A stretch of DNA of 64,000 nucleotides from Saccharum officinarum (lineage: Eukaryota; Streptophyta; Magnoliopsida; Poales; Poaceae). The stretch lies in assembly GCA_020631735.1 (NCBI GenBank), contig CM036191.1, positions 41,089,335 through 41,153,334 on the forward strand, written 5' to 3'. Shown here piece by piece: positions 11,161 through 22,735 of the stretch. The notes beneath the pieces are model-generated. The model saw only the letters and a program-made list of their open reading frames with translations, searched no databases and was not told the DNA's origin. The position numbers and the translations under genes were made by a program. Numbering within the stretch: the stretch's first letter is position 1; the number at the start of each line of letters is the position of its first letter.

Positions 11161-13672
11161 ATCCAAAAATTTGTTGATATTAATTTAAAACAATTATTCA
11201 TTTAGTCCCATGTAGTCTTGTTCTCTTACCACAAGGGCATGTACAGCGCGTCTGTATAAGCCGTCTGTGTCTCGAGAGTTTTGCAAAGAAACCCTCGCAT
11301 GCAGCTCCCAAGACGAGGTCGTCGTCTCCTGAGACGACGATGATGGCTTGTGCTCCCAGGTGTACTCGTCATCCTAGCGACGAGGCGTGGGATCTGGCTG
11401 CGGCGCGCGGGAGAATCCAAGGTTCGCGCCAAAATCTTCCCTGCCCCCGCGAGCACACCCAAGCATTGAGCGCGGCAGCGGCGGTTAACCTGGAGGGGGA
11501 GGCAGGCGGTGCACAGGGGGCCGTCGCGGAGCTCCAAGGAACTGCCGGATTTCGCCGCGGACCTGGATTGTGCGGGATTGAGTTGCTCCTCGCCTTTACA
11601 AGATGGGACCTGCGGGTTGCGACGGTGTGTGATTGTGTAGCCCGCACTCGTCCGCCGCCGCCTGGCGATGAGATGATGACGCTGGAGATGAAGCTCATCC
11701 CCTCCCCGCGCGAATGGCGTCAATGGCCTGGGTCTGGCCAGCTGCTCGGCCCTCGTGGGGCGGACTGCTCGTCCATCCAGTTCCAATCCATGGGCACCTG
11801 CGACTTCGGAGGCACTTGCAGTGCTGCACTCTAACACTCCCATTGGCTTTTGCCAACCTTTAAAGGTTCACGAAATTGCATGTACTGAATCGGAGGTTGC
11901 TCGACGAGGTGCAGCAATTTTGCTTGCATGCTAGGTGCTCGAGAAAATTTCCATGAAGTTCTTTGTAAGATCTTTTTTTTTCAGTTTCTGCATGAACTGT
12001 TCCATATGTTCGTGTTAACTGTGAAGTTCCTCAAAGAAAATTGTTGTTCAGTTTCTGACGATGTTCAGTCCAAGAATGCCAGAGAGGCTCTTTGTTTGCT
12101 TGTTGGTGAAAGAAAAAAATCTTTATAATTATATGAATATTTGTACTATTTTGTTGCTCGTGGCCTTGTGGTTGTGAAATCATTTTGTATCAAATAGCAA
12201 CACACTAGTATACAAAAATAACATTCACAATTGATCATTAGTACATGTACTAAGTATTAACTGCACACAGACAATTAAATAGACAACTCTTGTCTATAGG
12301 TTGTATAAGCTGTCTGTGTTGCGCATTCCAATAACTTGCAGACAGGTCCTTGTCTCTGGGCTGTACATGCCCTTAAGACGTAATATGAGCAACATACTAA
12401 TTTGTAACATTTTTTTTGAAAGAATGACATGTTTAAGGACCAGATTTTAGTTCAGACTAAAGAAACATGTTATTGCTGGAAGCAGAGATTAAAGCTGCAC
12501 TTCACAAAAATGTCATTGGGTATGATCAATATTTAGTCAAAAGAGACAGTGTCTTAATGACTTAATTGTATATGGAGATTTCATGTTCAATTAAAGATGC
12601 ACCTCACAAAATTTTACTCTGTAGTATAACTGATTGTGAAAATGACTTCGCAAAATTGTATACGGAGAGCACAGACATTACTTTCGGCAGCCGCTCAGCA
12701 AGGGAGGAGAGACAGAGCTGCGTGCTCTGTTTGCCTACCCGCTCATCACCAGCCGGCCTTGATCTGTTGGGCCTGGTTCTCATATCTGGGACAGGATCAG
12801 AGGCATCCAATTTGACATGTACACCGCCACGGTCACCAAGCCAATGCCGAGCTTCACCGGGCAGGGCACACCGATGTCATTGGGGATTCAGTGTGCAACT
12901 GAGCGTTTAGAGTAATTAACCCTTTCAAGCTGCCGAGATGGCCAACCACCAAGACATTCCCAGCAACCTGTTTGAAGCCGAGGCCTAAGCAGCTAGGCTG
13001 AGGTTGTGCCTCTTCCAGGTGTGGTTGAGGATCTTGGCGGTGGTGATGTACCGCGGCGCAATGAGTCTCCAACAGTAGTGACAGTGTCAGTGGCGGAACC
13101 AGTAAAATGAGAAAGGGGGACCAGTCTTGCCGGACAAAAATGAGGACCGGCAAAATGTATATATATATATATATATATAATATAAATATTCATATAATGA
13201 TAATGTTTGTTGTAACAACTCATAGAAGTAACTCTTTTTAGAAAAGGGATAAAAAACCTACTTCTTTTTCATTTCAGCCTCATTTTGCACGTCTCCATGA
13301 CATAGAAATAATCTATAATAGCATCTGTTGTGAATTGTACTGCAAGTTCTTTCTCAATATAGATTACCAAACAATCTCAAAGAATCAATTGTCCTTTTGC
13401 TTGGGGGCATTATTTCCTACATGAATTAGGATACGCATACAATACGAACTGAATAAAAGTATGCAAGGAACTAGCACATATGACCTTGCAAATTACCGAT
13501 TAAAAAATAGAAATCACAATCATATAATTTGTGGGGTCGCTCCTAGCCCTCCGCTTCGCTGAGACCTGCAGAGAGGGCCAAGGGTTTCCCACCGTCAGAG
13601 GGGTGCGAAGGTAGACGGAATACAAAAGGGATGGCAATGGAACTTTTTTGGATTAATAGCCTATAAAAACAC
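11161..13672 (+). repeat. Inverted duplication, arm 1
   Basis: This stretch, excluding the insertion at 11233-12374, is the reverse complement of 53475-56085, excluding the insertion at 53724-54987. Matching landmarks include 11164-11220 with 56014-56080, 12390-12480 with 55905-55990, and 13530-13660 with 53480-53610. The arms differ by point changes and microsatellites ((TA)n at 13157-13180 here, (CA)n there). The homology stops abruptly on the left at the CACTA end. Short open frames at 12566-13223 are conserved between the arms only in part; I do not recognise a protein in them. Confidence 0.85.
11233..12374. mobile_element. PIF/Harbinger-like non-autonomous element with GC-rich cargo
   Basis: The element is bounded by AAGGGCATGTACAGC (11233-11247) and its exact inverse GCTGTACATGCCCTT (12360-12374). 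It is absent from the partner arm, where the site reads ...ccacataaagacg..., so it is a true insertion. A TTA/TAA-like flank fits PIF/Harbinger, although the duplication is imperfect. Its centre (11300-11850) is unusually GC-rich and has open frames on both strands (11340-11834 +, 11226-11843 -) without recognisable domains, perhaps a captured host exon. No transposase is present. Confidence 0.7.
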
Positions 13673-14375
13673 ATGTCTCCCCCCCTTTACACAGGGTTGG
13701 GCCGGGTATTTATAAAGCACACCTGGCCCATGCGGCAAATTTACAAGAAAGGGCACAGCCCACCTAACTACGCAGTGCGTCCTGCATGAGGGCAGGCCGG
13801 TAAATGGGCCGCGCCAGGAGGCTCCTGGCCTAGCTGGCGGCCCCAAACTAGCGGAGGTCCGTTGGCGCCTGCCTGTCAGCACCCCCGAAGGTCCGGGGGT
13901 GAACTCCACCTTCGCTTCTTTGCCTTCGTCACGCTGGCGGAGGTTGACCTTCTCCTGCGGAGACTAAACCAAAGATAAACGTACCTCCGCCGAGCAGAAC
14001 AGTGCTCCGAATCCGGTTGTTGACGGCCCTTGTCACAGCCTAAGGAGGAGCTGGGTTGGGGGCACCCCAACAGCAGCCGCTTGAGGCATGGGCCCATGTC
14101 CATGGGTCGAAGCAACATATTTTGGAGCGGGGGAGCATGACCGCTAGTCGGGCTCCCTGTCCAGCCTAGCGACGCCCAGACCAGAGGGCCTATATATATG
14201 TGGTGTCGATGTCATTTTCATTTTTACAACGAGTGCTTTTTTGCCGAGTTGCTGCCGTTCTTTGTTGCGAAGGTTGCTTTAGGGTGCGTGGGGTTCTTGT
14301 CTTTGGTCTTGCTCAAAGGTGAGGGGTGTTGCTATTTATTTTGTTTTGCGTAGGAATTTCTGGTTGCCTGGGTAT
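13673..14375 (+). repeat. Fragment resembling a Tat antisense-gene promoter and leader
   Basis: A GC-rich stretch with a TATA box (CCTATATATATG, 14189-14200), then 'gttctttgttgcgaag|gttgc' (about 14257-14277), parallels the leader at 100-260, where TATA is followed by 'cttttgttgcgaag|gtaaa'. It is cut on the right by the LTR that starts at 14376. I see no coding sequence. The identification rests on this arrangement and motif alone. Confidence 0.4.
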
Positions 14376-14845
<470 letters not shown>

Positions 14846-14846
14846 G

Positions 14847-14865
14847 TGGCGCGCTAGGTAGGGGG
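14847..14865 (+). promoter_or_regulatory. Primer-binding site
   Basis: TGGCGCGCTAGGTAGGGGG sits one base after the LTR end. The initial TGG pairs with the CCA end of a tRNA, as in other grass Gypsy elements. The matching tRNA was not identified. Confidence 0.65.
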
Positions 14866-15296
14866 TGTGCGTACAGCTTCCTAGGCGGTCCAGATGGTCA
14901 TCATCCCCGACTTTACGGCCATGGCGGATGGCCTCACGTTCATCATTGACCAGATCACCTGGACCACTGGCGTCGGCGGCTTCACCGTCACGACCACGGA
15001 GGAGGCGTAGATCCAATCTGCGTCGACCACATCTTCACCGGCAACGGCCCCGACCACACTGGCTGCGTCTCCGACCACTCCAGCAACGTCTTTGACCACA
15101 TCGACGACTCGTCGCCTGCTTCCTCGCTACAAAGGGAGGCAGATCGACAACACCGATCTGCTCGAGGCCATCGATCGAGTCGATAGCAAGCTTTCAGAGT
15201 CTCTGACCTAGGTAGATTCGATCCAAAATCAATACCTTGGTAGATGACCTAGCAAACGCTGCTTCTTAGTATGCGTATCACAAACCACATCTGTTC

Positions 15297-17374
15297 ATGG
15301 ATTCCACGGAGCAGGACCATGTTTCAGATCTATGTATCCTGGATATACCTCGACCGCTACTTGGCCATGCTGTCAATATGGTCCGAGTCCGGGAACTTCA
15401 TGAAGGCTCCATTCACACGGCAACCTCAAGCACCGGATCTACACATACCGAGGTCCTACACCTCGACGATGAAGACTACGATCTGGATCCACCACCGTAC
15501 CCCCCGGGTTTCCCTCGACTTCCAAGGTTCCCCCCAAGGCGTGGCGACATGGTGCTCAACGCCAGCAATGAAGAACCCCCTGTTGCAGGAGAGACCGACG
15601 ACCAACATGCAATGCATGAACTTCGCAACACTAACCGCACTAAACATCGCGCACTCGAGGATATAGAAGAAGAAAATCACCGGAGGGGACCCCAACCATG
15701 AGATCTGGCTAACGCCTTCAACAGATTAGGTGATAGGCAAGTTTTTAGGACTCCAAGCACCAACATGGCTATCGCCATGGCCAACCTAGACCGATTACCA
15801 AACACGCCAGAGAACCAAGCGGTTCGCGAAGACATCAAAGCATATCTGACTGCTGCCATGGGCCAAACCGTTGAGCTCGCCAAGCGAGCTAGAGCTGCTA
15901 CAAGCACGTCTCTCGCATCTAGTCGGAGCTGTCGTTCCCGTGCTTCAGAACATCCAAGTCGCCAACATTGGGACAACCCACCTCCTGGCGGCGGTGGTGG
16001 CGGTGGCAGTGGTGGCAGCAACGATGGTGGACAAGAAGGTGGTTGAGGTCATTGTGACAACAACCGCAATTGTCACATCAATCAAGATCAGGAGGTCGAC
16101 CAGAACCCTCCTCATGATCTCCGTCACCATCTTCCTCCTCATGACGTCCGCAGTCGCATCACTAGTCGTGCCAATGACCGCTAGGCCCATGAGAACGTGT
16201 GTCGCATCTAGTACGACACCGAACACGCCCCCTAGGGCTAAAACAGTTTACTCCTCATCTCTTACTAGTCATCTAGCCAAGGAATTTCAAGCTCGAGAAG
16301 CTTAGGAAATATGACGGCAAGGAGAACCCCGAAAGCTAGGTCACGCTGTATGAGATCACCGTCCGGTCAGCTACAGTTGATGAGCATGTAATGGCTAACC
16401 ATCTTCAAGTTGTTCTTGATCAGGCAGGTCATTAGTGGCTCCTTAGCCTTCCGGAGAACTAGTTTGACAGCTGGTTAGAGTTTCGGCAAGCCTTCATCGA
16501 TAATTTCATCGCCAAATGTGACTAGCCGGGCAACAAGTATGACCTCGAGCGCATACACGACCGAGTAGGCGAGCCACTGCGCGACTACATCCGACGCTTC
16601 TTGGATATGCATTTGAAGATCCCGAGAATCACTCATGACGAGGCAGTCTCGACTTTCATCAAAGGCCTCCGCCACCATGACACCCTTAGAAGCAAGCTGC
16701 TCCGGAAATGGCCGACTATGGTCTCTAAGCTGCTCGCTACTGCCAAGAACTACACAGATGCCAATGACGCCGAGAAGATCATTAAGGAAGACGTGGGTGG
16801 GTCATCACACCTCGGGCACCCACCACGCCGGGATGAGAAACCCGATGACCATGGTCGGAACGACAACCGCAAGCATCGCGACTGGCGCAACAACAATAAC
16901 CATGACCACCGAGATAATCGTGATAGGTGGCCCGATAATCGCGGCGATTACAGAGGCAAGCGCCCCCACGGAGATGACCAGGTGGTCAAAGCGGTCAAGA
17001 AGCCTACTGGTCGCCGTGACTATCAAGAGGACTACAACAAAGCTTTGAAGGGTACCTGCCAGATGCATCCCAAGTCCAATCACACCATGGAGAACTGCCA
17101 CTTCCTCAAGAACATCTATGCTAAGCAACTTGCTCATGATGATGCTCCAAGGGCCATTGATGATGGACCACTGTGTGATGGTGATGATGACGACAATGAC
17201 GAACAGGAAAGAAATCCTCGTCACCAATATGTCAATCCCACCAAAACCGTCCACTCCATCTTTGGCGGAAAGGTGTCTCTAGAGTCCATGCACGAGCGCA
17301 AGCTGCTCAAGCGGGCCTGCTTGAACGTCGTCAACGCCGATGACCACATCTCCGATCCTAGGCTCCCTGCCTAG
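15297..17374 (+). pseudogene. Gag of the plus-strand Tat-like Gypsy element
   Basis: Gag is spread over several frames. An N-terminal part lies at 15297-15701, a Gly/Ser-rich linker at 15960-16030, the retrotransposon-gag core at about 16290-16800 (TRLD-like 'cgcgactacatccgacgcttc'), and an Arg/Asp/Asn-rich tail at 16800-17050. A zinc-knuckle-like CQMHPKSNHTMENCHFL lies at 17058-17110. The last segment (16601-17374) is open for 257 codons and ends in a TAG that is in frame with the protease. Multiple stops and frameshifts make it non-functional. Confidence 0.8.
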
Positions 17375-19570
17375 TCCCACCGCGAAATCTCCTTCAGCCG
17401 AGCAGACCAGTGGGCGGCAATTCCAGAACCTGGGTGGTTCCCCCTCGTCCTCGACCCCTGCATCAACAACGTCCGGTTCAAGAGGGTGCTTGTGGATGGT
17501 GGCAGTTCCATCGACATCCTATTTTGCAACAGCCTGCCTGCCCTTAAACTAACATAGGCTGATCTCAAGCCTTACGACGCACAGTTCTGGGGCGTTCTCC
17601 CCAGATAGATCTCCATACCTCTCGGGCAGATCACGCTCCTTGTACAGTTTGGTACTCCAAACCACTTCCGCACCGACTATGACAACTTCATGGTCATGGA
17701 CTTTGAGGGCACTTACCATGCCATCCTTGGTCGACCAGCGCTCACCAAGTTTATGGCTGTACCGCACTACTCTTACTTGATGCTCAAAATGCCTACTGAG
17801 CAGGGTGTCCTCACTCTCAGAGGCAATGTTTACACTACCTATACCTGTGAAGAGGAAAGCTTTAAGGTGGCCAAGGCCACCGACCTCTCAATCCGCATGG
17901 AGCAAACCCTGGTCGATGCCATCCCGCCGGCCAATTGGAGATTCCGGATCGCCAAGCACCGCGGAAGCGCATCAAGTCCAACGAGCACAAGGAGATTCAA
18001 ATAGTCGATGACGATCCCAGCAAGACGACCCTCATCGGGGCCAACCTGGATCCTAAATAGGAAGACGTGCTCGTTAGGTTTCTGAGGGACAACGTAAGTG
18101 TGTTCGCGTGGAAACCCACCGACAAGCCTAGTGTTCCTCGGTACCTGATCGAGCACTCCTTGAATGTCTCAAAGATCGCAAGACCTGTCGAGCTAAAGCT
18201 ATGATGGTTTGCTCATGACAAAAAGGAGGCTATTAGGGCAGAAGTTACCTGGCTTTTAGCAGTTGGATTTATCAAAGAAGTGTATCACCTAGATTGGTTA
18301 GCCAACCCAGTTCTTGTACGCAAAAAGAATAATGAATGGAGAATGTGCGTTGATTATACTGATCTTAACAAACACTGCCCTAATGACCCCTTTGGCTTAC
18401 CTTGCATAGACAAAGTCATTGATTCTACAGCCGGCTATGAGTTGTTGTCCTTTCTCTATTGCTACTCTGGTTATCACCAGATCGCTCTCAACAAGGACGA
18501 TCAGATCAAGACATCCTTCATTACACCGTTTGGCGCCTATTGCTACACGACTATGTCATTTGGGCTTAAGAATGCGAGGGCCACATACCAGCGTGCTATC
18601 TAGCAATGCCTTGCCGATGAGATTAAGGATGACCTGGTCAAAGCCTACGTCGACGATGTGGTCGTGAAAACTAGGGAGGCTCACACCCTAGTCGACAATC
18701 TCCAGCGGACCTTCATATCTCTCAACAAGTACCAATGGAACCTTAATCCAAAGAAGTGCATCTTCGGAGTCCCATCTGGTATATTACTAGATAACGTCGT
18801 CAGGCATGACGACATACGCCCCAACCTGACAAAGGTAAAGGCCATTTTGGATATGTAGCCACCGAAAAATGTTAAGGATATCTAGAAGCTTACTGGATGT
18901 ATGGCCGCCCTCAGTCGTTTCATTTCACGTCTCGGCGAGAAGGGCCTGCCTTTCTTCAAATTGCTCAAGGTGTCATAGAAGATTGTCTTGTCGGAAGAAG
19001 CTGACGCTACTTTTACACAGCTCAAGTAGTTTCTCACCTCTCCTCCAGTCCTTACAGCTCCTTAGAAAGACGACGTTCTTCTTCTCTATATTGCGACCAC
19101 CGATCGCGTGGTCTCAGCAGTCATCGTGGTCGACTGTGAGGAACCCGGCCACGTGTACAAAGTCTAGCGCCCTGTTTACTTCATCAGCGAAGTGCTCAAT
19201 GAGTCCAAAGCTACCACCCGCAAGTTCAAAAGCTGACCTACGCCATCCTGATTACATCCTGAAAGTTGAAACATTACTTCAACAGATATTGGGTGGTGGT
19301 CATGACTAATTTTCCACTTAGGGACATCATCCGGAACTAGGATGCTAACAGACTCATCGTGAAGTGGGCAATGGATTTATGCCCTTATTCAACCGAGTTC
19401 TAGGGTCGCACGGCCATCAAGTCTCAGGCTTTGGTCGACTATATCATTGAATGGATAGACCTTAGCGCACCTCCCGATCAGGGGCCAATCGAATACTGGA
19501 AGATGTATTTCGATGGTTCTCTGAACATCGATGGCGCAGGCGCAGGCGTACTTTTTATCTCACCAACCAA
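17375..19570 (+). pseudogene. Protease, RT and partial RNase H of the plus-strand Tat-like element
   Basis: Protease: VLVDGGSSIDILF (about 17486-17524), then the ILGRPALTKFMAVPHYSYLMLKMP region. After a frameshift near 17955, RT follows: FIKEVYHLDWLANPVLV, the SFLYCYSGYHQI motif (first Asp position replaced by Tyr), and YVDD at 18646-18657. Then come the RT connection and RNase H, and the start of the second RNase H (YFDGS...GAGAGV, about 19505-19555). The frame is broken by stops at 17372, 17555, 17606, 18058, 18202, 18601, 18856, 18883, 18976, 19027, 19063 and 19165. All but one (TGA at 18202) are TAG, mostly where the family has Gln. The element ends abruptly near 19570 at Athila-like LTR sequence; integrase and 3' LTR are missing. 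Confidence 0.85.
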
Positions 19571-20119
19571 ATAACAACTCCACTAGGCTCTAGGGAGGAG
19601 ATCCATACAAGGGACCTCTCTCACCTGATGCTCTCTGGAAATAATGATTTAGGGTTTCAAGGGATGCTTCCTCCAGGGGCCACGGGTCCTCCTTATATAG
19701 CCCCCTAGGATGCACCATAGCCGTCGGATTGAACCGACCTAAATCAACGTATTTTTATCCATCATCAAAGGCGGTGAAACAGGGATCCGCGAGACTTGTT
19801 CTGATTGGTCCAGGTCACGAGGCCGCCGCCCTAGGGGTAGGAGCGGCTGCCCCTCCACTGAGCTGGTTCGGGCTCCCGTTTGGTCCAGAGCCTTCTCGAA
19901 CCTTCCTGATTACAGAAAATTGATCGGATCCCGATTATCTCTATATAAACCTGCCATGTGGGCCTTTCTTGGTTCTTTTCAGCTGACAGCCTACAAAAAC
20001 AGACATTCACCAAAACTTATGGAATTCTGTTAGTATAACCCCTATTTCTAGATGGTGATCATGTTTTAGTCCTTTCTCATGTTTAGTTGACGGTTAAAAA
20101 TAGGAGTTATCTACTGTCA
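19571..20119 (-). mobile_element. Athila-like LTR block A (truncated)
   Basis: Read on the minus strand it begins TGTTGACAGTAGATAACTCC at 20119, shares its first ~140 bp with block B, and has a TATA box (CTATATAAGG, 19691-19700). It joins the RNase H of the plus-strand Gypsy element at about 19571 without a clear LTR end, so it is truncated there. It is a LTR of the same broad family as block B, but well diverged. Confidence 0.55.
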
Positions 20120-20870
20120 ACACTAGGCTATCTACGAACAAATGCATAAAATCATTACCAATCATAACTAGATCAAATATAGAACTAGAATAAACTAAGA
20201 ATGAAATAAATAGAAACAAAATGATATTATTGAAGTAGAACAAAGTCAAATAACAAGATTATAATAGAAATTACCGAATCTCCCGACGGCGATCCGAAAT
20301 CCTAACAAAAGCCAACTCTTCTAATATCTAGCTAGATCTAAACTCTAGACTTCAACTAGACCTCTAATATCTCTCTAGAAACCCTAATTCTAATCTTGTC
20401 TTCGCCTTATGATGTATTATTCTCGCAGGGGGGCTAGGTCTGGTTATATAGTCTGTAACGATGCACCGGAGCCCTCTGATCAAATCGACATGAAACAAGG
20501 GTCAAGATCCAACGTAGAGGTGTATTGTAACATGTTTCGTGAAGGAGATGACGAGGCAGCTCTGGGCTAGGCTGGTCGGCCTAAGGGAGAGGATGGGCAG
20601 CCTGCTATAGGGCTCGCTCGGTCTTCGCTTCGTTCCCATGCCTTCTCGTCCCTTCTGGAATCTTCTGGTGCGTCCTTCGATCGCGGATACGTTTCGTGGT
20701 GTTTCATTCATTTAAATCCTTGTTTTCGGCTTTTCTAGATAAACCCTGCAGAAAATAGAAATTCACCAAAACTCGTGGAAATTGTTAGTAATAACCTCCT
20801 ATGTTCTATTGGTGATCCTTTTCTTGCACAAAGTTGACGGTTTAAGATTGGCAATAACTACCGTCAACAA
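20120..20870 (-). mobile_element. Athila-like LTR block B with adjoining polypurine tract
   Basis: On the minus strand it begins TGTTGACGGTAGTT at 20870, directly after the purine tract AGCTTGGGGGATCT (20871-20884), so it is a 3' LTR. A TATA box lies at 20442-20451. It runs without a clear end into block A, whose start follows at 20119. The two may be a tandem LTR product of unequal recombination or a nested insertion. Confidence 0.6.
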
Positions 20871-20884
20871 GATCCCCCAAGCTA

Positions 20885-22329
20885 AGTCTTTGCTAGTCCC
20901 TTAGCAAAGCAACTTAAACTTAAATTTATAGGGTTCCAAAAATTTATACAACTCCTCAAAAGTACACCTTTGTTCAAACAAAAATTCTTCTCCAAATTGG
21001 AATTCATTGATTCATCTCTTAAACTTACTCATATTTCTTTCAACCATGAGGCTTTTCAACTTTTCACCTAGTCTTGAGCAATTTAAAGACAAAACAATCA
21101 AGTGAGCACTACATCTCATATTCCTCATTCAACCTTTGTTCTGGAGTTTTTAATAAATTTTCAAAATAAAACTCAGAGATTCATCTGCATGACACACTCA
21201 AGTTTCTCATATATGTGGTATTTTTGGATTCTCACTAAGGCAAAGATGTGCCTATTCCTGCACTAAAGCTTATGTGGAGTTCATAGGAATGGCAATGTAA
21301 TAAGAAGACCTATTTGTAAATATACATTGTAAAGTCAAACAATGGATCCAAAGAGAGTTGAGTTATACAATTTAATTAAGACATATGTAAGTGGAATGGC
21401 TATTTATGGTGGCTAACCTAATTCTACTATGCTCCTTAAAATTTTCTCTCTTTTGAACTTGAAGAACAATTGCAAAGTAATTATGGGCTATCTTTTCTCT
21501 TCTTCTCTTTTTCTCTCTTCTTCTTTTTTTCATTTTCTTGGACACTTGTCCATTTTTTCTATTCTTTTCTTTTTGCATAGCCACATAATTCTTTCACATA
21601 CAAAATATTTGAGAGATAATACAAAGGTACTTGGAGCATTTATTTCATGGTTGTCCTATGGGCTGTGGAATATTTTTGGTGTTTCCTCCTAGTGTAGGAG
21701 AAAAACATTTTTAGTGGGATGGAATAAAGTGGATGAAATATATATGGTGGAATCTTGATTTTAAAAGTATGACAAACCTCTCATAAGGCATACAATAAAG
21801 TTTGGCTGAACTCAATGAAATACAAGCAGTGATAATGAGGAAGTTTTTCTATCTAAAATTTATTGGTTTTGGCTCTGCTAGGAATTTAAAAATTTTCATG
21901 CAGAATCTCATCGTATCAATTTTCAGATTTTGAAAGAATAATCTCTGGAATTCAGGTATCATTTAGAATAAGATAAATAGCAGCTCAAACTCTCTTATCT
22001 CATATCCATCAATTACCTAGATTTTGGTTCAAGCATATGCTACCACGGGTTTCAAGTTTAGAGTAAATTATCAATATAAATCAACTGCATACAACTCATA
22101 GGAGAATTCAAATCTAAACACTAGGTACTTAAAAGGAATCATAGCTTAAACGTTTTTCATCATGAGAGAGTTTTAAGTTCTATTTATTTATTAATAACAC
22201 ACTAATTCAAACTTAAGCAATATTTAAAGCAAATCCTAATCAAAAGCTAGTAGCACAAATATATGTATATATATATATATATATATCAACAAATTTTTAT
22301 TGGGGTTTTTTAATTATGGCCCATTTTTA

Positions 22330-22420
<91 letters not shown>

Positions 22421-22735
22421 GTGATAAAAAAACTCACCTTGCTCAGTGGGGTCCTCCCCCAAGCTGGATCTCACTGTGGTGGTGGAGGTGGATAGTTGAG
22501 ACCCAACTGCTCGAAAAGGCTCGCAAAGGTGGCATTCTGTGGCGACTTTCTTTAAATCTCTGAGTGGCCTGCTGCTGCTACTCCACTTGACCATGGAGGG
22601 TGGTGCAGATCTCTTGCTGCCTTGCCTTAAGAGATGTGAGACGGTGATCAAAGGTGTTGAAACGGTTGTCAATCTCCTGGTAGAAACCGGGCTCATCATA
22701 ACCCGTCTGCAGTGGACGATACGGCGGTGGCTGAT
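20885..22735. other. Non-coding 3' internal region of an Athila-like element, with (AAT)n
   Basis: AT-rich, with no convincing gene. A perfect (AAT)n microsatellite of about 30 units fills 22330-22421; a (TA)n run lies at 22262-22286. The segment 'tcctcccccaagctggatctc' at 22451 recurs in related form at 33981 and 34603 and resembles extra purine tracts. The region 22440-22735 continues at 25669 across the solo-LTR insertion. Confidence 0.6.

Noticed and set aside
11226..11843. GC-rich open frames on both strands as a gene
   Set aside because: No domain, splice pattern or conservation; the frames are expected from high GC content inside a small transposon.
15765..17254. Antisense and shifted frames over the Gypsy gag
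   Set aside because: They are shadows of the gag coding sequence.
22300..22699. Poly-Asn and poly-Tyr open frames
   Set aside because: They are translations of the (AAT)n microsatellite.
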